From NCBI GenBank assembly GCA_028278025.1, contig JANQFE010000150.1:1-64000 (forward strand): DNA of 64,000 bases, given 5' to 3'. Source of the stretch: Thermodesulfobacteriota bacterium. GTDB lineage: Bacteria > Desulfobacterota > WTBG01 > CAIYCZ01 > CAIRTM01. The translations under genes and the position numbers were made by a program. Under the pieces are notes generated by a model that worked only from the letters and a program-made list of their open reading frames with translations, was not told the DNA's origin and made no database searches. This document shows positions 8,407 through 16,997 of the stretch, in pieces; the stretch's first letter is position 1, and each line of letters begins with the position of its first letter.

Positions 8407-9201
8407 TTATAAAACAATCCGGCTTTCGTGTGCATAAATAGTAAAACTGCCCCCACGGGCAAAGCCTATTACAGTAACCCCCATGTCCCGGGCCATAAGA
8501 ACGGTCTGATGGGTAGGCACCCCCCGGGAAAGTACAATTGGAATGTTGCTTCGCTTTGCTTTTTGTAGAATTTCTGAAGATATTCTGCCGGTACACAATA
8601 GAAGAGATCTGCTAAAATCAACGGCATTAATCAATCCGTAACCAATAACCTTGTCAACGGCATTGTGTCTGCCGATGTCATCTATATGTAATTGGGGCAA
8701 CCCCCGGCTGAGGCTGAGTGCCGCTGTGTGTACTCCATGCGTACTTTTGTAGAGCGGTGAGCATGTCAAAAGCCATTTGGCGCATCGTGCCAAAAAATCT
8801 TTTCCAACCGAAAAATCAGATTCAAGCGGGTGGCGGGATGCAAGCGCTATGATATTGGAATACATAACACCCTTACCACACCCGCTGGTATAAATCCTCT
8901 TTCCAAGCAGTTCAATATCTATTTCAGTAGCGATCTTGACGTCAAGCTGCCATTTTTCAGTATCACAATGAAAATCAACAATATCACCGGAACTGTTAAT
9001 CACACCAATGGAATAAAAATACCCTACGGCAAACTCCTTGAGATAGGTCGGTGTACACATAATAGTGGCAACTTCTTTGCCGTTCACAATCAATGTGCAG
9101 GGTACTTCGGTGGCTACGGGCTGCAGAAGTTCTTCCCGCTTTTTATCTGAAATCTTGATGACATTAAAATCTAAATAACCTTCAAGTTTTTCGGAACTCA
9201 T
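8407..9201 (-). CDS. fdhD: FdhD family sulfurtransferase
   Basis: Accessory protein that sulfurates the molybdenum/tungsten-pterin cofactor of formate dehydrogenases, passing sulfur from a cysteine desulfurase. Family features seen: VNGKEVATIMCTP near residue 45, the Cys loop YTSGCGKGVMY near 110, DIGRHNAVDKVIG near 180 and TGRISSEILQKA near 205. The ATG at 9201 is used; a TTG at 9204 directly precedes it. No formate dehydrogenase is present in the window. The close grouping with aldehyde:ferredoxin oxidoreductase raises the possibility that it serves that enzyme's cofactor, or a formate dehydrogenase elsewhere. Confidence 0.93.
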   Translation of the reverse strand: MSSEKLEGYLDFNVIKISDKKREELLQPVATEVPCTLIVNGKEVATIMCTPTYLKEFAVGYFYSIGVINSSGDIVDFHCDTEKWQLDVKIATEIDIELLGKRIYTSGCGKGVMYSNIIALASRHPLESDFSVGKDFLARCAKWLLTCSPLYKSTHGVHTAALSLSRGLPQLHIDDIGRHNAVDKVIGYGLINAVDFSRSLLLCTGRISSEILQKAKRSNIPIVLSRGVPTHQTVLMARDMGVTVIGFARGGSFTIYAHESRIVL

Positions 9202-9278
9202 CAAAAAACCTGTTTTATTTTTCTTAAACCAACTGTGTAAGCTACTACATCTTCACATTTGAATTTGTCAGTTCATCG

Positions 9279-9392
9279 GTGAGGGTCGTTGGTTTTGGGC
9301 AGCAAGGGCGGTGCGAACAATTGTCTATATTATAAAAGACGATCGTTCAAGCGAGCACATAGCCCGCTGCAATCAAAACCAACGACCCTCAC
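9279..9392. repeat. 114-bp element bounded by a perfect 19-bp inverted repeat
   Basis: The arms at 9279-9297 and 9374-9392 are exact reverse complements of each other (GTGAGGGTCGTTGGTTTTG). The interior contains a decayed version of the 9450-9563 repeat: GGGCGGTGCGA near 9306 and AGCGAGCACATAGCC near 9351 are shared. The structure is that of a small non-autonomous mobile or palindromic element. It carries no gene. Confidence 0.75.
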
Positions 9393-9449
9393 TAAATCAT
9401 ACCCACAAATTCAATTGTGACGCTGTACTAAAGCATTTCACTTTTTTCT

Positions 9450-9563
9450 ATAGCACTTGAGCACTGCAAAGGCTGCTGTGGTAAGAGCATCTGCGGCGGT
9501 GCGAGCGATGGACAATATAGTAACTTCCGGATATCCCAGCGAGCACATAGCCGCAGGTGGCCG
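9450..9563. repeat. Dispersed repeat, copy 1
   Basis: About 102 bases from 9450 closely match 23098-23199, with roughly eight differences counted by eye, including the shared words GCAAAGGCTGCTGTGGTAAG and CAGCGAGCACATAGCC. Flanking AGCATTT (near 9433) and AAATGCT (near 9626) are inverted with respect to each other, so the full unit may be about 200 bp. A short plus-strand open frame runs through it (9457-9738) but is not conserved as protein in copy 2. A non-coding mobile element or structured RNA would both fit. Confidence 0.65.
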
Positions 9564-9668
9564 AACTGCATCAGCCTTTACAGCCTCAACCATGAGGCTA
9601 CACTTTTTTGCAAAATGCTCTAAAAGCGGTTTAGGTCACACTGAAAAATTTCCGTTAAAAAAAATTAA

Positions 9669-10940
9669 TCAACCCATATCACTCAGTGATACCTGGCTAT
9701 TATTTATTTTTTCATACAACTTCGGCCGCTCAGATTGAATCGTTTCCCGGTGCCTAAGAATTGCACCCCACATTACTTCTGGAGATTTATACTGATTGTA
9801 GGTCCCTTCCAGAACTTCATCTTCAATAAGTGCAAAGAGATAGTCAAGCTCATCATCGTCATATGTTGGTACAAGCACAAACCCCTGGGCAACCCGCATA
9901 ACATCTTGCCCGAAAAATTCAAATGAATCCTGCCACCAGCGTGTGTATTCCTGAAAACCTTCGTCACCGTCGAAAGCTTTTGCAACTGCATGCCCGGCAT
10001 GATAGCCGCACATCAAAGCCCCCTGGGTCTCAACCTCAACATAAGCAGCCGCATCACCAATTACCAGCGTGTTGCCGCGCCAGGGTACTCTCATGGGGGA
10101 AAAGGCATTAAGTGTACAGCCGACTTTTTTTACCAGCCTGGCATGCTTGAATGCAGAAGCAAGGGCTCCTTTGCCAGTAACATTTTCAAATATGCGGGGC
10201 GGCGGGTAGTTTTTACTGCCTGTCAGGATAACATACGCAATAGTATCGTTTTCAATGGAAGGTCCGATCATAATGGGTGCAAGCCCCTGGTAGGAGCGAC
10301 CGAAATATGTTTTTAGTGCGTTGTGTTCAAATCCCTCTATGCCTTCCATGTAATACATAATACACAACGCTGTATTTAAAAGCTGACGATGTTTGTTGAG
10401 ACCTAAAACCTCTGAGATCGGACTGTTTGCGCCATCAGCAACAATCAGCTTTTGTGCTTTAAGGTGTGTATGTACACCCTTGCTGCTAAGCCCGAGTTCT
10501 ACCCCGCCGGTGCTGTCGTCGGCATCATATACAACTGTCCCGGGCATAAAGTCGACCCCGGCCTGCTCACACTCCTGCCAAAGCCCCTGCAGCAATTGTC
10601 CTTTATCAAATTTAATTACAATAGGCCGGCCGTCATCATGGGCGAAATGAATCGTATGCCCTCCGGGTGACAGGTAATACTTATCGGTTATATCAAACTG
10701 TGGTCCATTGTAATTAACGGCAAAGGCATTTTTGGTAAAAACAACTCTACCCTGCTCAATGCGCAGCGTTTCGCTGCCATAATTTTCATCCATAATAAAC
10801 TGTTCACAGCAAGCCCGGGTAATCCTGGAAACATCCAACCTTTTTTCAAGTACTGCCACCTTAAGGCCCAGCTGTGCCGCAGTTTTAGCAGCCATTAGTC
10901 CGGCCGGGCCGGCACCTACTATTGCAACATCAGCATACAT
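9669..10940 (-). CDS. FAD-dependent oxidoreductase, geranylgeranyl-reductase family
   Basis: Flavoprotein with an N-terminal dinucleotide-binding motif (VGAGPAGLMAAKTAA, residues 9-23) and the second FAD motif VIGDAAAYVEV near residue 300, as in the geranylgeranyl reductase/halogenase-like group that reduces or oxidises lipids, quinone-like or aromatic substrates. The region between (PMRVPWRGN) agrees. The ATG at 10940 has AAAGGA upstream; TTG at 10943 precedes it. It lies 61 bp downstream of a TetR-family gene on the same strand and is probably in the same transcript and controlled by it. There is no ferredoxin or partner subunit alongside. Substrate unknown. Confidence 0.85.
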   Translation of the reverse strand: MYADVAIVGAGPAGLMAAKTAAQLGLKVAVLEKRLDVSRITRACCEQFIMDENYGSETLRIEQGRVVFTKNAFAVNYNGPQFDITDKYYLSPGGHTIHFAHDDGRPIVIKFDKGQLLQGLWQECEQAGVDFMPGTVVYDADDSTGGVELGLSSKGVHTHLKAQKLIVADGANSPISEVLGLNKHRQLLNTALCIMYYMEGIEGFEHNALKTYFGRSYQGLAPIMIGPSIENDTIAYVILTGSKNYPPPRIFENVTGKGALASAFKHARLVKKVGCTLNAFSPMRVPWRGNTLVIGDAAAYVEVETQGALMCGYHAGHAVAKAFDGDEGFQEYTRWWQDSFEFFGQDVMRVAQGFVLVPTYDDDELDYLFALIEDEVLEGTYNQYKSPEVMWGAILRHRETIQSERPKLYEKINNSQVSLSDMG

Positions 10941-11001
10941 CAATTTTTTCCTTTGAAAATTTGTAAAAAAACGTATGGTAGTGAATACAATACAGGGGTA
11001 C

Positions 11002-11619
11002 TTAGTGAGCCTGCTTTTTTAATCCACGCAAAATATGCGCTATATTAAACGAGTGTTGATCTGCAAGATCATATCCGGCATCCAATGAAAAAAATACATT
11101 AAAGGCACCCATGGTGATTAACACCATGCTGCGTGCTACTTTTTCAGCATCTGTTTGTATAAATGTACCGGCTTCAATGCCACTTGCAACAATATTTTTG
11201 ACCCTCTCAACCTGTTCTTTGTAATAGGTGGTCATCACTTTTCTGATTTCCGGTTTGCGGACGCTTATTGATATAAATTCTTGTGAAAACTTTATAAAAT
11301 CAGTACCTTCCTTTAAAACTTGGTTTGCAGTTTCAACAAACATTCTCAATCGCTCTTCCGGCCCTGAGACTGTCTTGGCAAAGTGAGGGATCTGTTCATA
11401 ATAGCGCTTATTCATGTAATGAAACAGTTCAATAAAAAGCTTATCTTTAGACTTAAAATGATAATATAATCCGCGTTTGGTCATGCTGGCCCTTTCGGCA
11501 ATCATGTCCATCGAGGTTCCGTAGTAGCCGTTTTCATTAAAACATGCTACCGCTGCATCAAAAATGACTTCTTTGCGATTTTCTTTTTTCCCCAACGTCT
11601 TTTTGGCTACCTGGTTCAT
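11002..11619 (-). CDS. TetR/AcrR family transcriptional regulator
   Basis: A 205-residue regulator with a typical TetR helix-turn-helix at residues 15-60 (VIFDAAVACFNENGYYGTS and MTKRGLYYHFKSKDKL) and a ligand-binding C-terminal domain of FadR/AcrR type. The ATG at 11619 is preceded by AGGAG. A perfect 14-bp palindrome lies 30 bases upstream, which suggests autoregulation. The downstream oxidoreductase gene is probably part of its regulon. The ligand may be an acyl-CoA or hydrophobic compound, by family analogy only. Confidence 0.92.
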   Translation of the reverse strand: MNQVAKKTLGKKENRKEVIFDAAVACFNENGYYGTSMDMIAERASMTKRGLYYHFKSKDKLFIELFHYMNKRYYEQIPHFAKTVSGPEERLRMFVETANQVLKEGTDFIKFSQEFISISVRKPEIRKVMTTYYKEQVERVKNIVASGIEAGTFIQTDAEKVARSMVLITMGAFNVFFSLDAGYDLADQHSFNIAHILRGLKKQAH

Positions 11620-11648
11620 CAAAATCTCCTATGTTTGTTACTTATCTA

Positions 11649-11662
11649 GTAAGTATACTTAC
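11649..11662. promoter_or_regulatory. Palindromic operator candidate for the TetR regulator
   Basis: GTAAGTATACTTAC is a perfect 14-bp palindrome, 30 bp upstream of the TetR-family start codon. Size and position are typical for a TetR autoregulatory operator. Only one copy was noticed in this region. Confidence 0.55.
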
Positions 11663-11931
11663 AGAAGAAACAAAGTCAAGAAAAAATAATATCACTTGAA
11701 AATCTAATAAAAATTTAAACACCACAGTTAGGCAAAATTTGCCTCCAAACAGCTTTTAAGGTGTTATTTTTTTAACATTCCTGTCAGGATTCTTACGATT
11801 AACTACCGTCCTGTAAAGATTCTTTTGACTACCAGATACATTGATCGTATTCAATTTTATAATCATTTGATTTAACTTGTCTTTTTTTGTGCTACGGACG
11901 GGACCGTTTTCGCGAAAAAGTATTTTCTTTC

Positions 11932-11946
11932 TGGCATGCTATCTGC
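11932..11946 (+). promoter_or_regulatory. Sigma-54 (-24/-12) promoter for the MotA/MotB-like pair
   Basis: TGGCATGCTATCTGC has GG and GC dinucleotides separated by exactly 10 bases, the invariant spacing of RpoN promoters, and matches TGGCA-N-TGC well. It lies 32 bp upstream of the ATG at 11978 and excludes the longer open frame starting at 11936 as the true protein start. Confidence 0.6.
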
Positions 11947-11977
11947 AAAAATCTTAATTAAACTACAGGAGTCTAGT

Positions 11978-12781
11978 ATGCGACTAATTGTCTTTCTGAC
12001 ATGCTTTATTGGAATTATCTTTTTTTCTTCCACTATTGGCGAAATCTATTATGGAATAGCCTCGAACCTGCTCAGTATCTGCTTTGTGCTGGGAGGAACT
12101 CTCCTGGCAACTTTGATTTCTTTTCCTCTGGAAAAGATCAAGCGTATAAACGATATTGTACAAAAAGCCTTCCGGGCCAAAAAATTCGATTATGTTGAAA
12201 ATACCAGGCTGGTCATACGCATTGTACGGGAATATAAAAGGCGCGGATTTAAATCACTGGAGGCCGCCTCCCGGGAAGCTCGGAACTGGTATCTGGAGCT
12301 TGGCCTGCAATTGATTGCCGACAAATGCGAATGGGCCCAGATTAAGGCAACCATAGAAAAAGAGTTTGTTTTCGACAATATGGAAAGTGACAGCACCCAG
12401 CGTATACTGCACTCCATGTCAAAATATGCACCGGCTTTCGGCCTTGCCGGAACCATAATTGGATTGATGAGAGTTTTTCCGCAATTGTCACAGCCGGAAA
12501 ATATCGGAAGTGCAATTTCTCTGGCACTGCTGACAACACTCTACGGTGTTCTGCTTTCTAACCTCGTTTTTTTACCGCTTGCTCACAAGCTGAGAGACAA
12601 TGTTGCAGATGATGAAATTGCCTACAGATATATTACTGAGGCTCTGAAATGTATTCATGAACAGGAATATTCAATAATTATCGAGCAGAGGCTTTCCGCA
12701 CTCATGCCGAAACATGAGTTAATGCGCTATAATGCTGAAAAAGCCGACCCGACGCATATTCGCATGGCGGAAAACAGCTAA
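11978..12781 (+). CDS. motA: MotA/TolQ/ExbB-like proton channel protein
   Basis: A 267-residue membrane protein of the MotA type: two N-terminal membrane helices (residues 1-45), a charged cytoplasmic segment with VRIVREYKRRGFKSLE and AKKFDY, then the paired helices with the family motif YAPAFGLAGTIIGL near 160 and ISLALLTTLYGVLLSN near 190. It should form a proton-conducting stator with the MotB-like product encoded 10 bp downstream. The start at 11978 has AGGAG at good spacing and follows the sigma-54 promoter. No other flagellar gene is nearby, so a non-flagellar use (gliding, envelope or filament energisation) is possible. Confidence 0.88.
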   Translation: MRLIVFLTCFIGIIFFSSTIGEIYYGIASNLLSICFVLGGTLLATLISFPLEKIKRINDIVQKAFRAKKFDYVENTRLVIRIVREYKRRGFKSLEAASREARNWYLELGLQLIADKCEWAQIKATIEKEFVFDNMESDSTQRILHSMSKYAPAFGLAGTIIGLMRVFPQLSQPENIGSAISLALLTTLYGVLLSNLVFLPLAHKLRDNVADDEIAYRYITEALKCIHEQEYSIIIEQRLSALMPKHELMRYNAEKADPTHIRMAENS

Positions 12782-12791
12782 AAGGTGCAAT

Positions 12792-13487
12792 ATGAATACG
12801 TTACCGGCAGGCTTTACAAAAAAAAGTGATGCAGATATATGTGATGTAGAATCACTGCTCACAAAGAGAAACCGCGACAGGGAAAAAGACAGGAATAGCG
12901 AAAATGCCTCGTGGCTGATCACCTTCGCAGACCTGATGACTATTCTGCTCGTTTTTTCTTTTGTTATGTTTATCACAAACTACCGGGAAAAAAGCGGCAG
13001 GGCTGAATTTGCCGCAAACCGACCTTTGGATCAATCCGCTTCTTTGATATCGGTTGTGCATGCCGACACTGCAAAAAATTTCGAAGAGTTGAGTGTTCCT
13101 GTACACGTGTATAAAGATAGTGCACCTGCGGCACGTTCTACTGATAGTGAACGCATAATTATGAAAAAAAACGTCAGCTTTACACAGGATACACTACTGC
13201 AGCAGTCTTCCAAAGCAACCCTCAGAACAATTGCACACCTGTCCGGCAAAAATCCGTCATCCAAAATTATCGTGACAACTGACTTGAGGGGTTCGTCAGG
13301 GCTACCGGTAAAAAAAGCATTGCAGGTAGTACATTATCTTGTAGAAAATTGTTCTGTTGCCAGAAAAAACATATACCTGCAATCCCCTCAGCCTGCCCCT
13401 GCTGCCCACCATGCTTCACATAATATAAATACATCTGTAGAAAGACCCCTAGAGGTTAAGCTGATCAAAGCCTTCTGGTGGTTATAA
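12792..13487 (+). CDS. motB: MotB-like stator protein with atypical periplasmic domain
   Basis: A 231-residue partner of the preceding channel protein. Residues 36-60 hold the MotB plug/helix signature ASWLITFADLMTILLVF, with the proton-carrying Asp of the FADLMT motif. The periplasmic part is shorter than in ordinary MotB, and the OmpA-like peptidoglycan-binding region is only faintly visible (IIVTTDLRGSSGLPVKKAL near 160), with a His/Ala/Pro-rich tail. The ATG at 12792 has AAAGG upstream. Anchoring to the wall may be altered or lost, which would matter if the pair drives something other than a flagellum. Confidence 0.82.
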   Translation: MNTLPAGFTKKSDADICDVESLLTKRNRDREKDRNSENASWLITFADLMTILLVFSFVMFITNYREKSGRAEFAANRPLDQSASLISVVHADTAKNFEELSVPVHVYKDSAPAARSTDSERIIMKKNVSFTQDTLLQQSSKATLRTIAHLSGKNPSSKIIVTTDLRGSSGLPVKKALQVVHYLVENCSVARKNIYLQSPQPAPAAHHASHNINTSVERPLEVKLIKAFWWL

Positions 13488-13651
13488 TCACCCCATTTGA
13501 CTGCCTTTACGCTACCCACCAGTATGTTTACAAAAATATATTGCGTCTGTGCAATAAATACTATAAATAATAAATGTCATGGGCATGCTTGGGCTATAAT
13601 CAGCGGGTCAGCCCGAAGATGTTGATCTCATACCTCAAAAAGGGGGACGGT

Positions 13652-13831
13652 ATGGACGGAAAAGATCACATATGCACGGGAGAGCATAGTGGACATATCT
13701 GTGTTCTGGCAAATCAGGATAAGTTTGAGGATATCAAAGAACTGACAAGAAACCCGAAACATGTTTGTTTTAACTGTGGCCGGGTTGCAGATTCTGAAAA
13801 AAACCTTTGTAATCCCATGCCATTAGACTGA
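13652..13831 (+). CDS. Small Cys-rich protein with a zinc-ribbon-like CxxCG motif
   Basis: A 59-residue protein beginning at the ATG at 13652, which has an AGGGGGA ribosome site; the frame runs further upstream without a good start. The C-terminal half reads CFNCGRVADSEKNLC followed by NPMPL, and Cys also occurs at residues 8 and 17. The arrangement suggests a single metal site. I believe short proteins with this ending occur in related anaerobes, but I know no function. It stands alone between the MotB-like gene and the kinase-like gene. Confidence 0.7.
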   Translation: MDGKDHICTGEHSGHICVLANQDKFEDIKELTRNPKHVCFNCGRVADSEKNLCNPMPLD

Positions 13832-13908
13832 ATGTGTGATTTTTGACTCACTGAAGCACCTATATAGTCATATTATGTAAAAGTTGTTCATAGGGAGATA
13901 CTTTTGTT

Positions 13909-14622
13909 ATGCCAGTTGTTCAGATTCCTGAAAAATTAATTGAAAAGGCGATCTCAAGATACGCTGCTGAGATTAGGAAAACAAAGCAGAAAGTCTCTGA
14001 ACCACCCAAAAAAATTATTACTATATCACGACAGCTGGGTACCGGCGGCAGGAAGATAGCAGAAACGCTGGGTAAGAAGCTTGCTTGTACGGTGTGGGGT
14101 CGCGAGATTCTCGATGTGCTTGCAAGTCAGTCAGACTGGAATTATCAGTCCCGTATGTTTGAAGCTCTTGATGAAAAAACCCAAAACGCCATAGAGGGTG
14201 TTATAGGTGACTTTTTCGGTCGTGTGGATAAACATGCCTATTTTTATCTGTTGCCAAGAGCAGTTTACGTCATTGCCCAAAGCAACGCAATTATTCTCGG
14301 CAGAGGCTCGTACCTGCTGCTGCCCAATTCATTCAGAGTTCATATTAAGGCATCCTTTGAGACCCGGGTAAAGAACATGACGACGTATGAAGGTCATACC
14401 GAGAAGGAGGCAAGGGCTCTTTTGAAAAAAATCGATAAAACCCGCGATAGCTTTATCAAAGATTTGGCTAATCGATTACATATAAAAGATTATCATAATG
14501 CCTTCGACCTGGAAATCAACACCGACCGCATTGACGTAAAGAATGCTGCCGCTACAATACTGCACGGATTTTCGCTCTATTATTTTGATTTAAAGAAAAA
14601 GAAAAAAAATATTTATGGTTAA
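13909..14622 (+). CDS. Cytidylate kinase-like family protein
   Basis: A 237-residue P-loop kinase related to cytidylate kinase. The nucleotide-binding loop is ITISRQLGTGGRKIAETLG near residues 42-60, followed by the WGREIL region, GRGSYLLL near 130 and a lid-like part rich in Lys/Arg. Proteins of this family are widespread in anaerobic bacteria and their substrate is generally not established. RBS AGGGAGA upstream. A strong terminator follows directly after the stop. Standalone transcription unit. Confidence 0.85.
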   Translation: MPVVQIPEKLIEKAISRYAAEIRKTKQKVSEPPKKIITISRQLGTGGRKIAETLGKKLACTVWGREILDVLASQSDWNYQSRMFEALDEKTQNAIEGVIGDFFGRVDKHAYFYLLPRAVYVIAQSNAIILGRGSYLLLPNSFRVHIKASFETRVKNMTTYEGHTEKEARALLKKIDKTRDSFIKDLANRLHIKDYHNAFDLEINTDRIDVKNAAATILHGFSLYYFDLKKKKKNIYG

Positions 14623-14623
14623 T

Positions 14624-14656
14624 AAAACCCCAGGTCACATGTGACCTAGGGTTTTT
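14624..14656. terminator. Bidirectional rho-independent terminator
   Basis: AAAACCC-C-AGGTCAC-AT-GTGACCT-A-GGGTTTT forms a 14-pair hairpin with one opposed C/A, flanked by A-rich and T-rich tracts on both sides. It lies between the stop of the kinase-like gene and the stop of the opposite-strand lsrF, so it can terminate both. Confidence 0.88.
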
Positions 14657-14684
14657 AAAATCTGTATTTTTTAAATACGCAGAA

Positions 14685-15599
14685 TTATTTCTTCTTGCGC
14701 CCTTTGGTCGTCTTTTTCTTCCCCTTATTTTTCAGCTCAAGAAACAGCTCATAAGCCTGTTTGGGTTTAAGGTTATTATGCACCACGCCCCGCACCGCCT
14801 GAATCATGGCTTCCGGTGCTTCGGACTGAAAAATATTGCGGCCCATGTCAACACCCGCCGCACCTTCCTGAACAGCACGGTACGACATTGTGAGGGCATC
14901 AAGCTCCGGGATTTTCCTCCCGCCCGCCATAACCAGCGGCACCGGACACGAAGCAGCAACCGTATCAAAGCCGTCACTAATATAGTAGGTCTTGACATAG
15001 TGGGCGCCAAGCTCGGCACAGATGCGACAGGCCAGCCTGAAGTAGCGAGCATCGCGTTTCATATCTTTACCCACGGCAGTTACTGCCAAGATCGGTATGC
15101 CGTAACGGGTTCCCATGTCAACCAGGCGGGTCATGTTGTTGATTGACTTGGTCTCGTATTCACCCCCGATAAATACCTGCACTGCCAGTGCAGCTACATT
15201 CAGTCGGACGGCATCTTCCATGTCAACGGCAATCTCTTCATTTGAGAGCTCTTTCAGAACACTGGGACCGCCGCTGGCCCGCAGCACAATGCCGCCCTGA
15301 AATGAAGGCGGAATGGTGGTGCGCAGGATACCTCTTGTGAGCATCAGCGTGTCTGCATAGGGGGCCAGGGGTAAAATCGTCACATCTATGCGTTCAAGCC
15401 CTGTCGTGGGACCCTGGAAATAGCCGTGATCGATTGCCAACATTACCGTGCGTCCCGAATCGGGATTAAATATGCGGGAGAGCCGGTTTTTCATCCCCCA
15501 GTCAAGCGCATTGGAACCTTTCACGAAAAAACCTTCTTCTTTTGTCGGAATATCTAAAAAATAATCCTTTCCTTCCTTATCTGCTTCAGGCATTCTCAT
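14685..15599 (-). CDS. lsrF: 3-hydroxy-5-phosphonooxypentane-2,4-dione thiolase (LsrF-type)
   Basis: Class I (Schiff base) aldolase-fold enzyme of the LsrF type, which in enterics cleaves the phosphorylated autoinducer-2 breakdown product with coenzyme A. The sequence keeps close LsrF features: [36 protein letters not shown], the region VKTYY holding the catalytic Lys, [10 protein letters not shown] and [12 protein letters not shown] Lys-rich tail of about 15 residues is added at the C-terminus. No lsrACDBK or lsrG genes are near, so the substrate may differ (related DeoC/LacD aldolases also act in aromatic amino-acid synthesis). It is preceded by an alcohol dehydrogenase gene on the same strand with a 110-bp gap. 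Confidence 0.88.
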   Translation of the reverse strand: MRMPEADKEGKDYFLDIPTKEEGFFVKGSNALDWGMKNRLSRIFNPDSGRTVMLAIDHGYFQGPTTGLERIDVTILPLAPYADTLMLTRGILRTTIPPSFQGGIVLRASGGPSVLKELSNEEIAVDMEDAVRLNVAALAVQVFIGGEYETKSINNMTRLVDMGTRYGIPILAVTAVGKDMKRDARYFRLACRICAELGAHYVKTYYISDGFDTVAASCPVPLVMAGGRKIPELDALTMSYRAVQEGAAGVDMGRNIFQSEAPEAMIQAVRGVVHNNLKPKQAYELFLELKNKGKKKTTKGRKKK

Positions 15600-15709
15600 C
15601 TCCTTCTTAAAAAAATAGTGTTTATTTTTGTTTGCACATCAGCCATCAGCTTTTCAGCTTTTCAGCTTTTTTTATCCTTGAACCCTCGAGTCCTTTCCTC
15701 TCTTTTCCT

Positions 15710-16753
15710 TCATTCCTGCGGTCTTACAATGACCTTGATTGAGGCATCTCCCTTTTCTACAAGCTGAAATCCCTCCACCGTATCAGCCAGCCCGAAACGG
15801 TGTGTTATCATATCACTGACTTGGACACGCTTTGAACGTATCAGCTCAATGGCTCTTACACAGTCAGACGGTGCGCCTGCATATGTGGTAGTCAGTGTAA
15901 TATCCCTCCTCCAGAAAAGCTCATTAAGAGCAAGAGGTATAGTCACACCATCCATAGTTGGGGCAAAAAACAGTATCGTACCGCCGGCTTCAACGGTTTG
16001 CAGTGCCTGCTCTATGGCTTGCACTGCGCCGGTACACACGATAACCGTATCGGCACCATAACCGTTATTCTTTTCACGGAAAAAAGCAGCAATATCCTGT
16101 CCGGCCTCCAGGACATAATCGGCCCCAAACTTTTGGGCTGCATCAAGCCGGTACCGGCTCACGTCAGTTGCGATAATAAGACCCGCGCCAAGTGCCCGTG
16201 CGAGGTTGATGTGGAGCACTCCCGAGATGCCGCTGCCGAGCACCAAAACAGTCTGGGCCGGTTTTAAACCCATAACCTCCTGACCGCGAAGCACACAGGC
16301 AAGCGGCTCAACAAAGGTTGCCTCATCATAGCTCATCTCATCGGGAAGTTTCCAGGTGCCGTGATCAACATTAATTACAGGCAAACGTACATATTCACAA
16401 AACCCGCCCGGTTCAAAATGGGTGCCGGAGAGCAGTGTCTTGCACACGGTTTCATGCCCGACAACACAATAGTGACAGGTGAAACAGGGCACATGGTGAG
16501 TGGCCGCAATACGATCACCGGTTGTGAATGCTTCTACGCCTTCGCCCGCCTCAATAATCTCACCGGCAATTTCATGCCCAAGCACCAGAGGAGCCTTGTG
16601 GATGCGGTACCATTCCATCACATCACTGCCGCAGATACCGCTGGCATGAATTTTTGCTACCAGTTCACCCGGCCCGGCTGACGGGGTCGGCATTCCCTCA
16701 AGACGGATATCTTTATTATTATAATACATTGCAACGCGCATAGTAGATTCCAT
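15710..16753 (-). CDS. Zinc-dependent medium-chain alcohol dehydrogenase
   Basis: A 347-residue sorbitol/threonine-dehydrogenase-like enzyme. Catalytic zinc ligands are visible in GICGSD and in GHEIAGEI. The structural-zinc lobe reads CFTCHYCVVGHETVC, with four Cys. The NAD(P) fold shows VLVLGSGISGVLH. It oxidises a polyol or secondary alcohol, substrate unknown. Start at the ATG at 16753; a second ATG at 16741 is possible, and neither has a strong RBS. It is probably cotranscribed with lsrF downstream, suggesting a short sugar-phosphate or polyol pathway. Confidence 0.92.
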   Translation of the reverse strand: MESTMRVAMYYNNKDIRLEGMPTPSAGPGELVAKIHASGICGSDVMEWYRIHKAPLVLGHEIAGEIIEAGEGVEAFTTGDRIAATHHVPCFTCHYCVVGHETVCKTLLSGTHFEPGGFCEYVRLPVINVDHGTWKLPDEMSYDEATFVEPLACVLRGQEVMGLKPAQTVLVLGSGISGVLHINLARALGAGLIIATDVSRYRLDAAQKFGADYVLEAGQDIAAFFREKNNGYGADTVIVCTGAVQAIEQALQTVEAGGTILFFAPTMDGVTIPLALNELFWRRDITLTTTYAGAPSDCVRAIELIRSKRVQVSDMITHRFGLADTVEGFQLVEKGDASIKVIVRPQE

Positions 16754-16997
16754 TTGATATACAGCTAAACGGCTATCTGGTGATTAGTTTCTTGTGATAT
16801 ATAATAGGAGAATAGTATAGAAATATCAAGCTGTTATGTCAAGAAAATTGATGAAAGCTTATCTTTTAAGTATGCAGCAGGATTTGTCCTGCACATTGTG
16901 GAAGTTTGCCGTAAAAAAAAGCAAAACTAATCTTTCAAACTCTTACGCTAAATACTCTTTAGGCTACTACACATAACATCACGGTATGCTTACCAGC

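Noticed and set aside
9457-9738. Plus-strand open frame of 93 codons
   Set aside because: It runs through the dispersed repeat into the 3' end of the oxidoreductase gene; copy 2 of the repeat does not preserve it as protein.
11936-11977. Longer N-terminus for the MotA-like protein
   Set aside because: The extension overlaps the sigma-54 promoter and lacks a ribosome site; ATG 11978 has AGGAG.
16874-16892. Hairpin GCAGGA-TTTG-TCCTGC as terminator
   Set aside because: No T-run follows on either strand and it is more than 100 bp away from both neighbouring genes.
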